Positions 1 to 5,932 of a stretch of 11,045 bases of DNA are shown one piece after another; position 1 is the stretch's first letter, and each line of letters opens with the position of its first letter. The stretch is from assembly GCA_012727825.1 (NCBI GenBank), contig JAAYGH010000105.1, forward strand, positions 1-11,045. The letters run 5' to 3'. A program made the translations under genes and the position numbers. Below the pieces are notes generated by a model. The model was not told where the DNA came from and did not search any database. It saw only the letters and a program-made list of their open reading frames with translations. Origin of the DNA: Trueperella sp. (lineage in GTDB: Bacteria; Actinomycetota; Actinomycetes; Actinomycetales; Actinomycetaceae).

Positions 1-38
1 AATGTGACCATCGCGGCAGTCCGAGATGTCATTCTGGT

Positions 39-69
39 TTGACACCCCTACGGTGAGATTTGCTAATCT
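39..69 (+). promoter_or_regulatory. Probable sigma-70-type promoter of the tRNA-Tyr gene
   Basis: A consensus -35 TTGACA lies at 39-44. A -10 TAATCT lies at 64-69 and is preceded by TGC (61-63), an extended -10 feature. The spacer is 19 bases; an alternative -10, GCTAAT at 62-67, gives 17. Transcription would begin near 76, about 25 bases before tRNA-Tyr. Positions 1-38 show nothing I can interpret. Confidence 0.6.
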
Positions 70-101
70 CAATAGTCGCATGTGGATCTGATCCGCATCG
101 A

Positions 102-182
102 GGCGGATTGACCGAGCGGCCAATGGTATCTGACTGTAAATCAGACGCGAGAGCTACGTGGGTTCGAATCCCTCATCCGCCA
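102..182 (+). tRNA. tRNA-Tyr (anticodon GTA)
   Basis: The acceptor strands GGCGGAT (102-108) and ATCCGCC (175-181) pair perfectly. The anticodon stem TCTGA/TCAGA closes a seven-base loop with GTA at 136-138, which reads Tyr codons. A long variable arm follows (146-157), as expected for a class II bacterial tRNA-Tyr. The T arm is GTGGG-TTCGAAT-CCCTC (158-174), which leaves a T-T mismatch at the second pair (159/173, tRNA positions 50 and 64). A182 is the discriminator. CCA is not encoded, so the end must be added enzymatically. Confidence 0.96.
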
Positions 183-201
183 CAGCTACGTAGTAGCGCC
201 C

Positions 202-222
202 GGGTGGTGAGCATCACCGCCC
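202..222 (+). other. Strong stem-loop between tRNA-Tyr and tRNA-Thr, no U tract
   Basis: GGGTGGTGA (202-210) pairs with TCACCGCCC (214-222) over nine base pairs, one of them a G-U wobble, around a GCA loop. No T run follows, so it is not a typical intrinsic terminator. It could protect or help process the tRNA-Tyr 3' end, or act as a weak terminator, because a separate promoter for tRNA-Thr appears just downstream. Confidence 0.45.
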
Positions 223-229
223 AGCGATG

Positions 230-257
230 TTGGACAGAATGCCTTTATTGGTAAACT
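230..257 (+). promoter_or_regulatory. Probable promoter of tRNA-Thr/tRNA-Met/rpmG
   Basis: TTGGAC (230-235) and TAAACT (252-257, matching the actinobacterial TANNNT -10) are separated by 16 bases. The predicted start near 264 would leave only a few leader bases before tRNA-Thr at 268. Only 40 bases separate tRNA-Thr from tRNA-Met, so one transcript probably covers both tRNAs and may continue into rpmG. Confidence 0.5.
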
Positions 258-267
258 TGCCAGCGCC

Positions 268-343
268 GCCCCGATAGCTCAGTCGGTAGAGTATCTCCTT
301 GGTAAGGAGAAGGTCGAGGGTTCGATTCCCTCTCGGGGCTCCA
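268..343 (+). tRNA. tRNA-Thr (anticodon GGT)
   Basis: Acceptor strands GCCCCGA (268-274) and TCGGGGC (333-339) pair fully. The anticodon stem TCTCC/GGAGA closes the loop TTGGTAA with GGT at 301-303. The T arm GAGGG-TTCGATT-CCCTC (316-332) is perfect. The discriminator is T340. CCA is encoded at 341-343, the only one of the four tRNA genes here with an encoded CCA. Confidence 0.96.
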
Positions 344-383
344 TTCATTTCGTGAGAACTAAAACTTCTTGTGGAGTGTTTGA

Positions 384-457
384 GGCGAGGTAGCTCAGTT
401 GGTTAGAGCGCACGACTCATAATCGTGAGGTCGCGGGTTCGAACCCCGCTCTCGCTA
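384..457 (+). tRNA. tRNA-Met (anticodon CAT), elongator type
   Basis: Acceptor strands GGCGAGG (384-390) and TCTCGCT (450-456) pair with G-U wobbles at the first and seventh pairs. The anticodon stem CACGA/TCGTG closes a loop with CAT at 418-420. The T arm GCGGG-TTCGAAC-CCCGC (433-449) is perfect. A457 is the discriminator and CCA is not encoded. The sequence lacks the usual initiator acceptor start, and the Thr-Met-rpmG order matches the elongator metT locus of actinobacteria. A lysidine-modified tRNA-Ile2 also carries a CAT gene anticodon and is not strictly excluded. Confidence 0.9.
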
Positions 458-464
458 CGACCAG

Positions 465-506
465 TAGGGCGCCCGCCCTATAACAGAACAATGAAGCATT
501 TGCTTC
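465..506 (+). promoter_or_regulatory. Two consecutive stem-loops in the tRNA-Met to rpmG spacer
   Basis: The perfect inverted repeat TAGGGCG/CGCCCTA occupies 465-480 (a stem closing on GCCC). A second, GAAGCA/TGCTTC, occupies 493-506 around two T bases. Neither is followed by a T run. TATAAC (479-484) resembles a -10, but I see no -35 at the right distance. The likely roles are processing of the tRNA-Met 3' end, mRNA stabilisation, or control of rpmG. The second repeat ends 23 bases before the GTG start. Confidence 0.4.
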
Positions 507-529
507 CAAGCCGGACGTGAGGAAAAACA

Positions 530-700
530 GTGGCTACTAAGTCTGCAGACGTTCGCCCCAAGATCACCCTCGCATGCGAGGTTTGCAAGGAGCGAAACTA
601 CATTACGAAGAAGAACCGTCGTAACACGCCGGATCGCCTGGAAATGAAGAAGTTCTGCCCCAGGTGCAATGCGTCCACGACGCACCGCGAAACTCGCTAG
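530..700 (+). CDS. rpmG: 50S ribosomal protein L33, zinc-binding form
   Basis: Encodes a 56-residue L33, a small protein of the large ribosomal subunit near the tRNA exit region. The start is GTG, preceded at seven bases by GTGAGG (517-522); the reading [10 protein letters not shown] matches the usual beginning of actinobacterial L33. Two CxxC pairs, C16/C19 and C43/C46, form the zinc ribbon of the C+ type. The basic middle (KKNRRN, 27-32) and the C-terminal THRETR region are typical, and the length is normal for the family. It follows tRNA-Met by 72 bases and is closed by a strong terminator, so it ends the tRNA-Thr/tRNA-Met/rpmG unit, an arrangement common in actinobacteria. C- paralogues elsewhere are often zinc-regulated; this C+ copy would be the one used in zinc-replete cells (inference). 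Confidence 0.96.
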   Translation: MATKSADVRPKITLACEVCKERNYITKKNRRNTPDRLEMKKFCPRCNASTTHRETR

Positions 701-715
701 GAACTAGCGTCAGTG

Positions 716-743
716 AAGGCCTCCGCTTGGGCGGGGGCCTTTT
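716..743 (+). terminator. Rho-independent terminator after rpmG
   Basis: AAGGCCTCCGC (716-726) pairs with GCGGGGGCCTT (731-741) over eleven positions, with one T-G wobble, around the loop TTGG. The T run 740-743 overlaps the end of the stem. It lies 15 bases after the rpmG stop and separates the translation unit from the cell-wall genes. Confidence 0.85.
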
Positions 744-784
744 GCGTGCAAGCACCACCCGCAGGTCAGCTTTGCTCTCGTTAC

Positions 785-817
785 TTGACCGTACGGATGG
801 GAGACGACGGGTAGGCT
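785..817 (+). promoter_or_regulatory. Weak candidate promoter for the femX-murB pair
   Basis: TTGACC (785-790) is a good -35, and TAGGCT (812-817) fits the TANNNT -10 pattern, but the 21-base spacer is long. A new promoter is expected here because a terminator lies just upstream. Transcription would start around 824. The rest of 744-840 shows no other signal. Confidence 0.25.
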
Positions 818-823
818 GAACCC

Positions 824-844
824 ATGGAAAGGATGATCGTGTGA
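824..844 (+). CDS. Possible six-codon leader ORF (MERMIV) overlapping the femX start
   Basis: ATG at 824 opens six codons that end in TGA at 842-844. The stop overlaps the femX GTG start as GTGA. The ORF also spans the femX Shine-Dalgarno sequence. If transcription begins near 824 (see the candidate promoter) the ORF would be leaderless and could couple translation into femX. It is equally possible that this is chance; there is no independent evidence of translation. Confidence 0.15.
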   Translation: MERMIV

Positions 845-2040
845 AGTTTGTTGGCTCGATTGATGCTCAAGAGTATGACGCTTTCGTTGCGGCAGCCGTC
901 AACGGCTGTGTGTTGCAGTCCGCCGCATGGGCGAAGGTCAAATCTGGATGGGACCACTCGCTGACCGGCCTTCGTGACGGTGCGGGCAACCTTGTCGCGG
1001 CCGGTCTAGTGCTGCGTCGGCCTCTTCCTCTTGGGTTGAGCTTCTGGTACGTGCCGCATGGTCCGGTCCTTGACTACGGCCAACCGCAGATCCTTGAGGC
1101 TTATCTGACGGGTCTGACGAACTTTGCTAAGAAATTCCGGGCAGTCGCGGTGCGGATCGATCCGCCCGTTGCGGTCAAGGCTGGCATGCTTGGTGAGCTT
1201 CCCGATGATTACGATCCTGAGGCGCTCGACGTGATGCGCAGGATTGAAGGCGTGGGCTTTGCGCATCGTGGCTTTGTGAGCGGTATGACCGACACGCTTC
1301 AGCCGCGCGTCATTCCCGTCACGCTTGCGCCCGAAGGTGAATTCTTTGCGGCGCTGCCCAAGAAGTCACGCACGATGGCAAATAATGCCCGCAACCGCTA
1401 CGTCGACGTCACCTACGGCGGGGCAGAGGTCCTCGATCAATTCCTTGATGTGATCACTGAGACGGAGAAGGAAAAGGATATTCGGCTACGTTCGCGTGCC
1501 TACTACGAGCAGATCCTTGACGCCTTTGGCTCCGATGCCCGCATCTACATCGCGTCGCTTGATATTGCCGATGCGCTGACGAAGTACCGCAACGCGCAGG
1601 CTGAGGCGCGTGCCGAACTAGAGGGCACGCCGGACAACGCGAAGAAGAAGATTAACCGCCTCACCCAGGAGGAACAGGCGGCCGCGAAGCACATCGCAGA
1701 TCTCGAGGAACGCCAGAAAGTGGACGGCAATCAGGTCACTCTGGCCGGAGTGCTCATGGTGCGCTTTGGGCCGAGTGCCGAGATGTTATATGCGGGAACG
1801 AACCGAAACTACGGCAACATTCCAGCGCAACATCTCATGTGGGTGCGCGCGTTGGAGGACGGCTTTGCGGACGGGTTGGCTAACGTGTCGCTGGGCGGGG
1901 TTGATGGTTCCCTTGACGATTCGCTCATGCGCTTCAAGTCCCGTTTTATCCCCACGATCATGGAAAAACTTGGCGAGTTTCAAAAGAATCTCATTCCGCC
2001 TGTCGCGTGGGCCATCGACCGCTACCTTGGCCGGCGCTAA
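841..2040 (+). CDS. FemABX-family aminoacyltransferase (peptidoglycan cross-bridge formation)
   Basis: A 399-residue protein with the hallmarks of FemABX enzymes, which use aminoacyl-tRNA to add amino acids to the stem-peptide lysine of lipid II in the cytoplasm. An N-terminal GNAT-like subdomain (about 1-165) is followed by the basic region PKKSRTMANNARNRY (173-187). A long charged, Ala/Glu/Lys-rich stretch (about 242-296) fits the helical coiled-coil arm seen in FemA. The C-terminal part carries YAGTNRNYGNIPAQHLMW (317-334) and GGVDGSLDD...RFKSRF (352-369), equivalent to the family's GGSS...YRN and FGG-LYRFKKGF signatures. The GTG start is supported by GGAAAGGA (826-833) seven bases upstream. 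murB follows after nine bases, so both probably share one mRNA. The amino acid transferred cannot be told from sequence, so I give no symbol. Confidence 0.88.
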   Translation: MKFVGSIDAQEYDAFVAAAVNGCVLQSAAWAKVKSGWDHSLTGLRDGAGNLVAAGLVLRRPLPLGLSFWYVPHGPVLDYGQPQILEAYLTGLTNFAKKFRAVAVRIDPPVAVKAGMLGELPDDYDPEALDVMRRIEGVGFAHRGFVSGMTDTLQPRVIPVTLAPEGEFFAALPKKSRTMANNARNRYVDVTYGGAEVLDQFLDVITETEKEKDIRLRSRAYYEQILDAFGSDARIYIASLDIADALTKYRNAQAEARAELEGTPDNAKKKINRLTQEEQAAAKHIADLEERQKVDGNQVTLAGVLMVRFGPSAEMLYAGTNRNYGNIPAQHLMWVRALEDGFADGLANVSLGGVDGSLDDSLMRFKSRFIPTIMEKLGEFQKNLIPPVAWAIDRYLGRR

Positions 2041-2049
2041 GCTGGGCAC

Positions 2050-3216
2050 ATGACGTGCTCTATACCTGAACCTTCCGAACCGACGATGACGGTCCCACCC
2101 GTTCCATCCCATCGCATGCGTGGCACTGGCTCGTTTGCCGACATGACGACGATCGGCGTGGGCGGCCCTGTGTCTACCGTGGTCAACGCGACGAGCGAGG
2201 CCGAGATTATCGACGCCGTTGCGCAGGCCGACGCCGAGGGCGCGCCCCTCATTGTCATCGGCGGAGGCTCGAACATCTTGGCGTCTGACGAGCCGTTCGA
2301 CGGCGTCGTCGTGCGGGATGCCCGCACCGAGATCACGCCACTGATGGATGATGGATGTGGCGGTGGGCAAATGCGCATCACTGCTGGCACGCCGTGGGAC
2401 GATGCGGTCGTCTTCGCGATCGAGCACGGCTGGATGGGCATCGAAGCGCTCTCGGGTATCCCGGGCTCTGTCGGTGCTGCACCGGTACAAAACATTGGCG
2501 CCTACGGCCAGGAGCTGGCTGAGACTCTCGCGTCCGTGCGCGTCTACGACCGCGCCGAGGAGCGTACCCGCACGCTTTTTCTGTCCGACATGAAGTTTGG
2601 TTATCGTGATTCCATTCTGAAAAGGTCGATGGGGGAGTTTGGTGCGAGTCCGCGCTGGGTTGTGCTGTCGGTCGATTTGCACATGCGCCGAGCCACTCTC
2701 TCACGGCCCGTGAGCTACGTGCAGCTTGCCAACAAACTCGACATCGAGCTTGGCAAGCGAGCCCCTTCCGCGGACGTGCGGGCCGCCGTTCTCGAGCTGC
2801 GCCGCTCTAAGGGCATGGTGCTTGATGATTCAGACCGCGACACATACTCGCTCGGCTCGTTCTTCACGAACCCCGTCCTGACGGAGAAGGAGGCTGAGCA
2901 CCTTCCCGTGAGCGCGCCGCGATTTGGGGTAGCCAAGCATGATGCAGTGAACCAAATTGGGTCTGCGGCGCCCACGATCGAAGGCCAGGTGAAAAGCTCG
3001 GCTGCGTGGCTTATCGATCATGCTGGATTCCCAGCCGGCTACAACATGCCCGGACCCGCGGCGCTCTCGACGAAACACTGCTTGGCTCTCACCAACCGTG
3101 GCGAGGCGAGCGCTGAGGACGTGGCCGCGCTCGCACGGGAAGTGCGCGACGGCGTCGAAGAAAAATTCGGTGTGCGGCTTGCGCCCGAACCGGTGGTCGT
3201 CGGGCTCGATATCTAG
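2050..3216 (+). CDS. murB: UDP-N-acetylenolpyruvoylglucosamine reductase
   Basis: MurB is the FAD- and NADPH-dependent cytoplasmic reductase that makes UDP-MurNAc. The 388-residue product has the FAD-binding loop GGGSN (71-75), the long segment GIPGSVGAAPVQNIGAYGQE (136-155), GYRDS (184-188, with the catalytic Arg at 186) typical of type I MurB, GSFFTNP (269-275) with proton-donor Ser270, and PEPVVVG (379-385) with Glu380. All catalytic residues are present. The chosen ATG lies nine bases after the femX stop and has no clear ribosome-binding site, so translation is probably coupled. Internal ATGs at codons 13 and 23 would remove a Pro-rich, non-conserved N-terminus and cannot be excluded. Its TAG stop shares the CTAG palindrome with the stop of the convergent hydrolase gene. 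MurB beside a Fem-type ligase makes a coherent peptidoglycan unit. Confidence 0.97.
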   Translation: MTCSIPEPSEPTMTVPPVPSHRMRGTGSFADMTTIGVGGPVSTVVNATSEAEIIDAVAQADAEGAPLIVIGGGSNILASDEPFDGVVVRDARTEITPLMDDGCGGGQMRITAGTPWDDAVVFAIEHGWMGIEALSGIPGSVGAAPVQNIGAYGQELAETLASVRVYDRAEERTRTLFLSDMKFGYRDSILKRSMGEFGASPRWVVLSVDLHMRRATLSRPVSYVQLANKLDIELGKRAPSADVRAAVLELRRSKGMVLDDSDRDTYSLGSFFTNPVLTEKEAEHLPVSAPRFGVAKHDAVNQIGSAAPTIEGQVKSSAAWLIDHAGFPAGYNMPGPAALSTKHCLALTNRGEASAEDVAALAREVRDGVEEKFGVRLAPEPVVVGLDI

Positions 3217-3911
3217 GACGTGCGGATCGGCCCAAGATCGATCAGTTCCTCGATGCATGACACAACGACGTTGAGGGTGTGCGGGGCGCCAATCCCGCGG
3301 AAATGACCGGAGACCTTGAGCGGAATGTTTGTTGCTCCCTCAAGTTGAGAACCCTCGGGAATGTGCAGGTCCCACGTGGGGCTGAGTGAATAGATGCGAC
3401 TGCGCAGATGGTGTTCTCGCACGGCACCCCAGGGCTGGGCCAGCGCCGGCCCTTTCGGAGCCATGCTGGCGAGCGCTTTCACCCACGGGAAAAGGTTGGA
3501 CATACTGCTGCCGTTCCACGGGGCGGCGATCGCAATCAGTCCGTGCACGCCCTCGGGGAGTGCGGCAAGGGCGGCCCTGCCCACCAGCGAGCCTTTTGAG
3601 TGCGCCAGCAGGATGATCGGCAGGTCAGGATCCTCGCCAAACCGCTTCGCGACATCCGCGATGACGAGGCGTGCGAGCTCGGGAACTGGTGCGAGCATGC
3701 GGCCCAGATCAGGCTGAACGACGTCGTAGCCCGACTTTTCCAACGGCTCGAAGGTTGACTGGAAGTAGCTGCCATCTTCTAAGATTCCCGGGAGCATGAC
3801 GATCGTTGCCCGCGTGTTGTTCGACCTCGATGGGACATGCGCCCGCGGGGTGGCGATGATGTTACGAGCGAACCAGAGATAGTCCGCGATGACGTCACGG
3901 ATCTTAGTCAT
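3213..3911 (-). CDS. Alpha/beta hydrolase (lipase-like), last gene of a three-gene operon
   Basis: A 232-residue single-domain alpha/beta hydrolase. MLPGILEDG (39-47) forms the oxyanion-hole strand-loop, AHSKG (103-107) is the nucleophile elbow with Ser105, and Asp181 (TWDLH) and His203 (SGHFRG) sit at the spacing seen for the acid and base of small bacterial lipases. A Lys rather than the common Met or Gln follows the nucleophile Ser. No signal peptide is evident, so it is probably cytoplasmic. I chose the ATG at 3911 because AAGGA sits seven bases upstream; a GTG five codons earlier (3926) is possible but lacks that support. The start overlaps the stop of the upstream hydrolase gene by eight bases, indicating co-translation. 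The stop overlaps murB by four bases. The substrate is unknown. Confidence 0.8.
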   Translation of the reverse strand: MTKIRDVIADYLWFARNIIATPRAHVPSRSNNTRATIVMLPGILEDGSYFQSTFEPLEKSGYDVVQPDLGRMLAPVPELARLVIADVAKRFGEDPDLPIILLAHSKGSLVGRAALAALPEGVHGLIAIAAPWNGSSMSNLFPWVKALASMAPKGPALAQPWGAVREHHLRSRIYSLSPTWDLHIPEGSQLEGATNIPLKVSGHFRGIGAPHTLNVVVSCIEELIDLGPIRTS

Positions 3912-4788
3912 GCGCGTTCCTTGCACGCTGCGACTTCCGGGCTCCCGCCTCCCGTTCGGCCGTCGTCAGAAGGGAGAGCGCCGCCGCGGCGACGTCGTCG
4001 TCATCGGAATAGATCGTCGAATGCGCGGCACCAGGGATGAGGATGCACGTTGCGTTCGTCGCCTGGCTGGCCAAATAGTCTGCCCATGCGGTGGGTACTA
4101 GGTAGTCGTGTTCGCCGTGCAGAATGATCACACGCGCTTCATCACCGACCAGGGCCATGCGCTCCTCGATCGGGTACTTCATTAACGTCGGTAACGTCTT
4201 CATCACCCAGTAGTGCGCCGAGCGCAGGTAGCTCAAGGTCGCTACGCGGACGAGTTCAACCTCCTCAAAGAGCGCCGATCTGAGGTAGTTCACCACCAGA
4301 AGCGGCAGGTTGCGTTCGGCGGCATTGACCGGCGGACCGATGAGGCATGCGCGCCGGAAATGATCGGGTCGGCGGGCCATCAGCTCCACGACGATCTGGG
4401 CGCCCATCGAATGCCCGACGAGAATGGGGTCCTGAATGCCGTTGAGGGTCATTGCGGCGTCCACAAGTGCCGCAAATCCAGATATTGATAGTGGATCGCC
4501 GGGCGAGGGAAGGCTCGCCGCCCCCGGCAGGTCCATGATGAACACCTCACCGTATTCGGCGAGTTCCTCAGCAAGGGGTGTCATGTAGGTCGAGGACAAC
4601 CCGATGCCGTGAATCAGTACGAACGTCACGCGATCATCCCCGACCGCATCGATCCGGAGTCGGTTGAGTCCCGGCGGTGGTGCGCCGATGCGGTGAATGC
4701 GTACGAAGCGACCATCGATATTGAGGAGCGTTCGCTGGGCTCGCCTGCCGGCACCACCCCAAATAAACGACGACGGATTGAGGCTCAT
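3904..4788 (-). CDS. Alpha/beta hydrolase (proline iminopeptidase / haloperoxidase-like fold)
   Basis: A 294-residue alpha/beta hydrolase distinct from its downstream neighbour. LIHGIG (58-63) gives the oxyanion hole, GHSMG (125-129) holds nucleophile Ser127, HGEHD (224-228) the acid Asp228, and GAAHS (253-257) the base His256, so the triad is complete. A helical cap fits residues 152-210 (LPLLVVNYLRS...). No signal peptide or membrane segment is seen. Its ATG overlaps the TGA of the upstream adenosine-deaminase-like gene as ATGA (4785-4788), and its own end overlaps the next hydrolase by eight bases, so the three genes form one translationally coupled operon. The substrate cannot be inferred: the family covers esterases, peptidases, lactonases and C-C hydrolases. 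An adjacent deaminase does not define it. Confidence 0.85.
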   Translation of the reverse strand: MSLNPSSFIWGGAGRRAQRTLLNIDGRFVRIHRIGAPPPGLNRLRIDAVGDDRVTFVLIHGIGLSSTYMTPLAEELAEYGEVFIMDLPGAASLPSPGDPLSISGFAALVDAAMTLNGIQDPILVGHSMGAQIVVELMARRPDHFRRACLIGPPVNAAERNLPLLVVNYLRSALFEEVELVRVATLSYLRSAHYWVMKTLPTLMKYPIEERMALVGDEARVIILHGEHDYLVPTAWADYLASQATNATCILIPGAAHSTIYSDDDDVAAAALSLLTTAEREAGARKSQRARNAHD

Positions 4789-5828
4789 GCCTTGACCTCC
4801 GCGTCAGTCTGGACGGGCGCGGTTAGCCAGTCATCAACCTCGCGCAACCACCGCTGCTTGGACTCGACCGTAGCCATCGAAGCCGTGATCGAGTCCTTTG
4901 CGAAACTTGCGAGTTCGGCGTCGGAAAACCCCTGCTCGCGGGCGATCTCATACTGGTCAGTCAACCGGGAGAGAAAGAGAAGCGGGTCGTCTGCGCTAAG
5001 TGCAATTTGGGCGCCCGCATCCGAGAGCCTGCGCAAGGGCACTTCGTCGGGTGCCGAATACACGCCGAGCTGGACGTTCGACGTCGGGCACACCTCGAGC
5101 GCGATGCCTGCGCCCACGATGCGCGCGAGTAGATCAGAGTCCTCGGCCGCGCGTACGCCGTGCCCGAGTCGTGTGGGTCGCAGGTGCGTGACGACCTCCC
5201 GAATATGACCGGGGCCCAGTAGCTCGCCCGCGTGCGGCACCGACGCCAGTCCGGCCCGGCGTGCAATATTGAATGCGGAGGACCACTTCGACGTCACGCC
5301 CCGGCGCTCATCGTTAGATAGCCCAAAGCCGATCACCTGACCGGGCCCGTTGCCAGCATGCTTGGCCGCGAGCCGGGCGAGTGTGCGAGCGTCGAGTGGG
5401 TGTTTGATGCGCGAGGCGGCGACGATGATTGCCACCTGTACACCCGTTGTCTTCGACGCGAGGTTCGCCTCGTCAAGGACGATCTCGAGAGCCGGAGTGA
5501 TGCCCCCTACAAACGGCGCATAGGAGGTGGGGTCGATCTGAAGCTCAAGCCTGCGCGAGCCTTCTGCCGCATCGTCAGCGGCCGCCTCGCGCACAATGCG
5601 CCGCATCGACTCTTCACTCCGTACAACGGTTCGCGCTGCATCATAGGCGCGCTGGAAGCGGAACCAGCCCCGTTCATTGGCGGGGACTCGGAGTGCTGTT
5701 GTATCTGTGAGGTTCGCCGGAAGGCGGATGCCCTGTTCGATGGCAAGATCCGCGAGCGTCGACACCCTCATCGAGCCTGTAAAGTGCAAGTGCAGATGCG
5801 CTTTGGGCAGGGTCGTCAAGTCTCGCAT
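4785..5828 (-). CDS. add: Adenosine deaminase family protein
   Basis: A 347-residue amidohydrolase of the adenosine/adenine deaminase family (purine salvage: adenosine to inosine and ammonia, one zinc). The chosen start MRDLTTLPKAHLHLHFTGSM places the zinc motif HLH (13-15) at its usual distance from the N-terminus. PHAGE (198-202) gives zinc His199 and catalytic Glu202, LGHG (221-224) gives His223, and SADDP (278-282) the Asp pair 280/281. The signature after HLH is FTGS instead of the common LDGA/LEGS, and SYAPF and SNDERRG (171-177) occur, features I associate with an actinobacterial paralogue group whose substrate may differ from adenosine. The frame is open a further 39 codons upstream, but that part lacks homology. 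There is no Shine-Dalgarno; TAGACT ends seven bases before the ATG, suggesting a leaderless mRNA. It is first in the operon with two hydrolases. The symbol is by family only. Confidence 0.85.
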   Translation of the reverse strand: MRDLTTLPKAHLHLHFTGSMRVSTLADLAIEQGIRLPANLTDTTALRVPANERGWFRFQRAYDAARTVVRSEESMRRIVREAAADDAAEGSRRLELQIDPTSYAPFVGGITPALEIVLDEANLASKTTGVQVAIIVAASRIKHPLDARTLARLAAKHAGNGPGQVIGFGLSNDERRGVTSKWSSAFNIARRAGLASVPHAGELLGPGHIREVVTHLRPTRLGHGVRAAEDSDLLARIVGAGIALEVCPTSNVQLGVYSAPDEVPLRRLSDAGAQIALSADDPLLFLSRLTDQYEIAREQGFSDAELASFAKDSITASMATVESKQRWLREVDDWLTAPVQTDAEVKA

Positions 5829-5835
5829 GCGGCCT

Positions 5836-5841
5836 AGTCTA
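5836..5841 (-). promoter_or_regulatory. Candidate -10 element for a leaderless add transcript
   Basis: On the minus strand TAGACT matches TANNNT and ends seven bases before the add ATG, so transcription would begin at the start codon. No recognisable -35 is present 16-18 bases upstream. The lack of a Shine-Dalgarno close to the ATG agrees with leaderless initiation. Confidence 0.35.
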
Positions 5842-5897
5842 GCCGTCCTCCGCCCCAGCCTGCATAGACACTTTTGAGAGCGATACACGCCGAGCAT

Positions 5898-5926
5898 TTG
5901 AGGCGCAGTCCAAAGACTCCTATAAA
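5898..5926 (+). promoter_or_regulatory. Promoter predicted to start transcription on the ATG of the kinase-like gene
   Basis: TTGAGG (5898-5903) and TATAAA (5921-5926) are 17 bases apart, close to consensus. The -10 ends six bases before the ATG at 5933, so the predicted start is the A of the ATG, giving a leaderless mRNA. AAGGAA (5925-5930) could serve as a ribosome-binding site if transcription began further upstream. Confidence 0.55.
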
Positions 5927-5932
5927 GGAACC

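Noticed and set aside
102..343. tRNA-linked integration site (att) of a mobile element
   Set aside because: No integrase, no duplicated tRNA 3' end and no compositional break follow these tRNAs.
384..457. Initiator tRNA-fMet
   Set aside because: The acceptor start and D-arm sequence look like an elongator tRNA, and the Thr-Met-rpmG order matches the elongator gene of other actinobacteria.
490..508. Zur-like operator (TGAAGC...GCTTCCA) ahead of rpmG
   Set aside because: The palindrome only loosely resembles known Zur boxes, and this L33 is the zinc-binding CxxC form, whereas zinc-repressed copies are normally the cysteine-free paralogues.
1786..2682. 298-codon open frame on the minus strand
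   Set aside because: It lies antisense to femX and murB, both with full family signatures. Its translation is Arg/His-rich low-complexity of the kind produced by the opposite strand of GC-rich genes, and it has no ribosome-binding site.
4609..5208. 199-codon plus-strand open frame over add and the first hydrolase gene
   Set aside because: It crosses two well-supported minus-strand genes and shows no recognisable motif; it is a reading-frame shadow.
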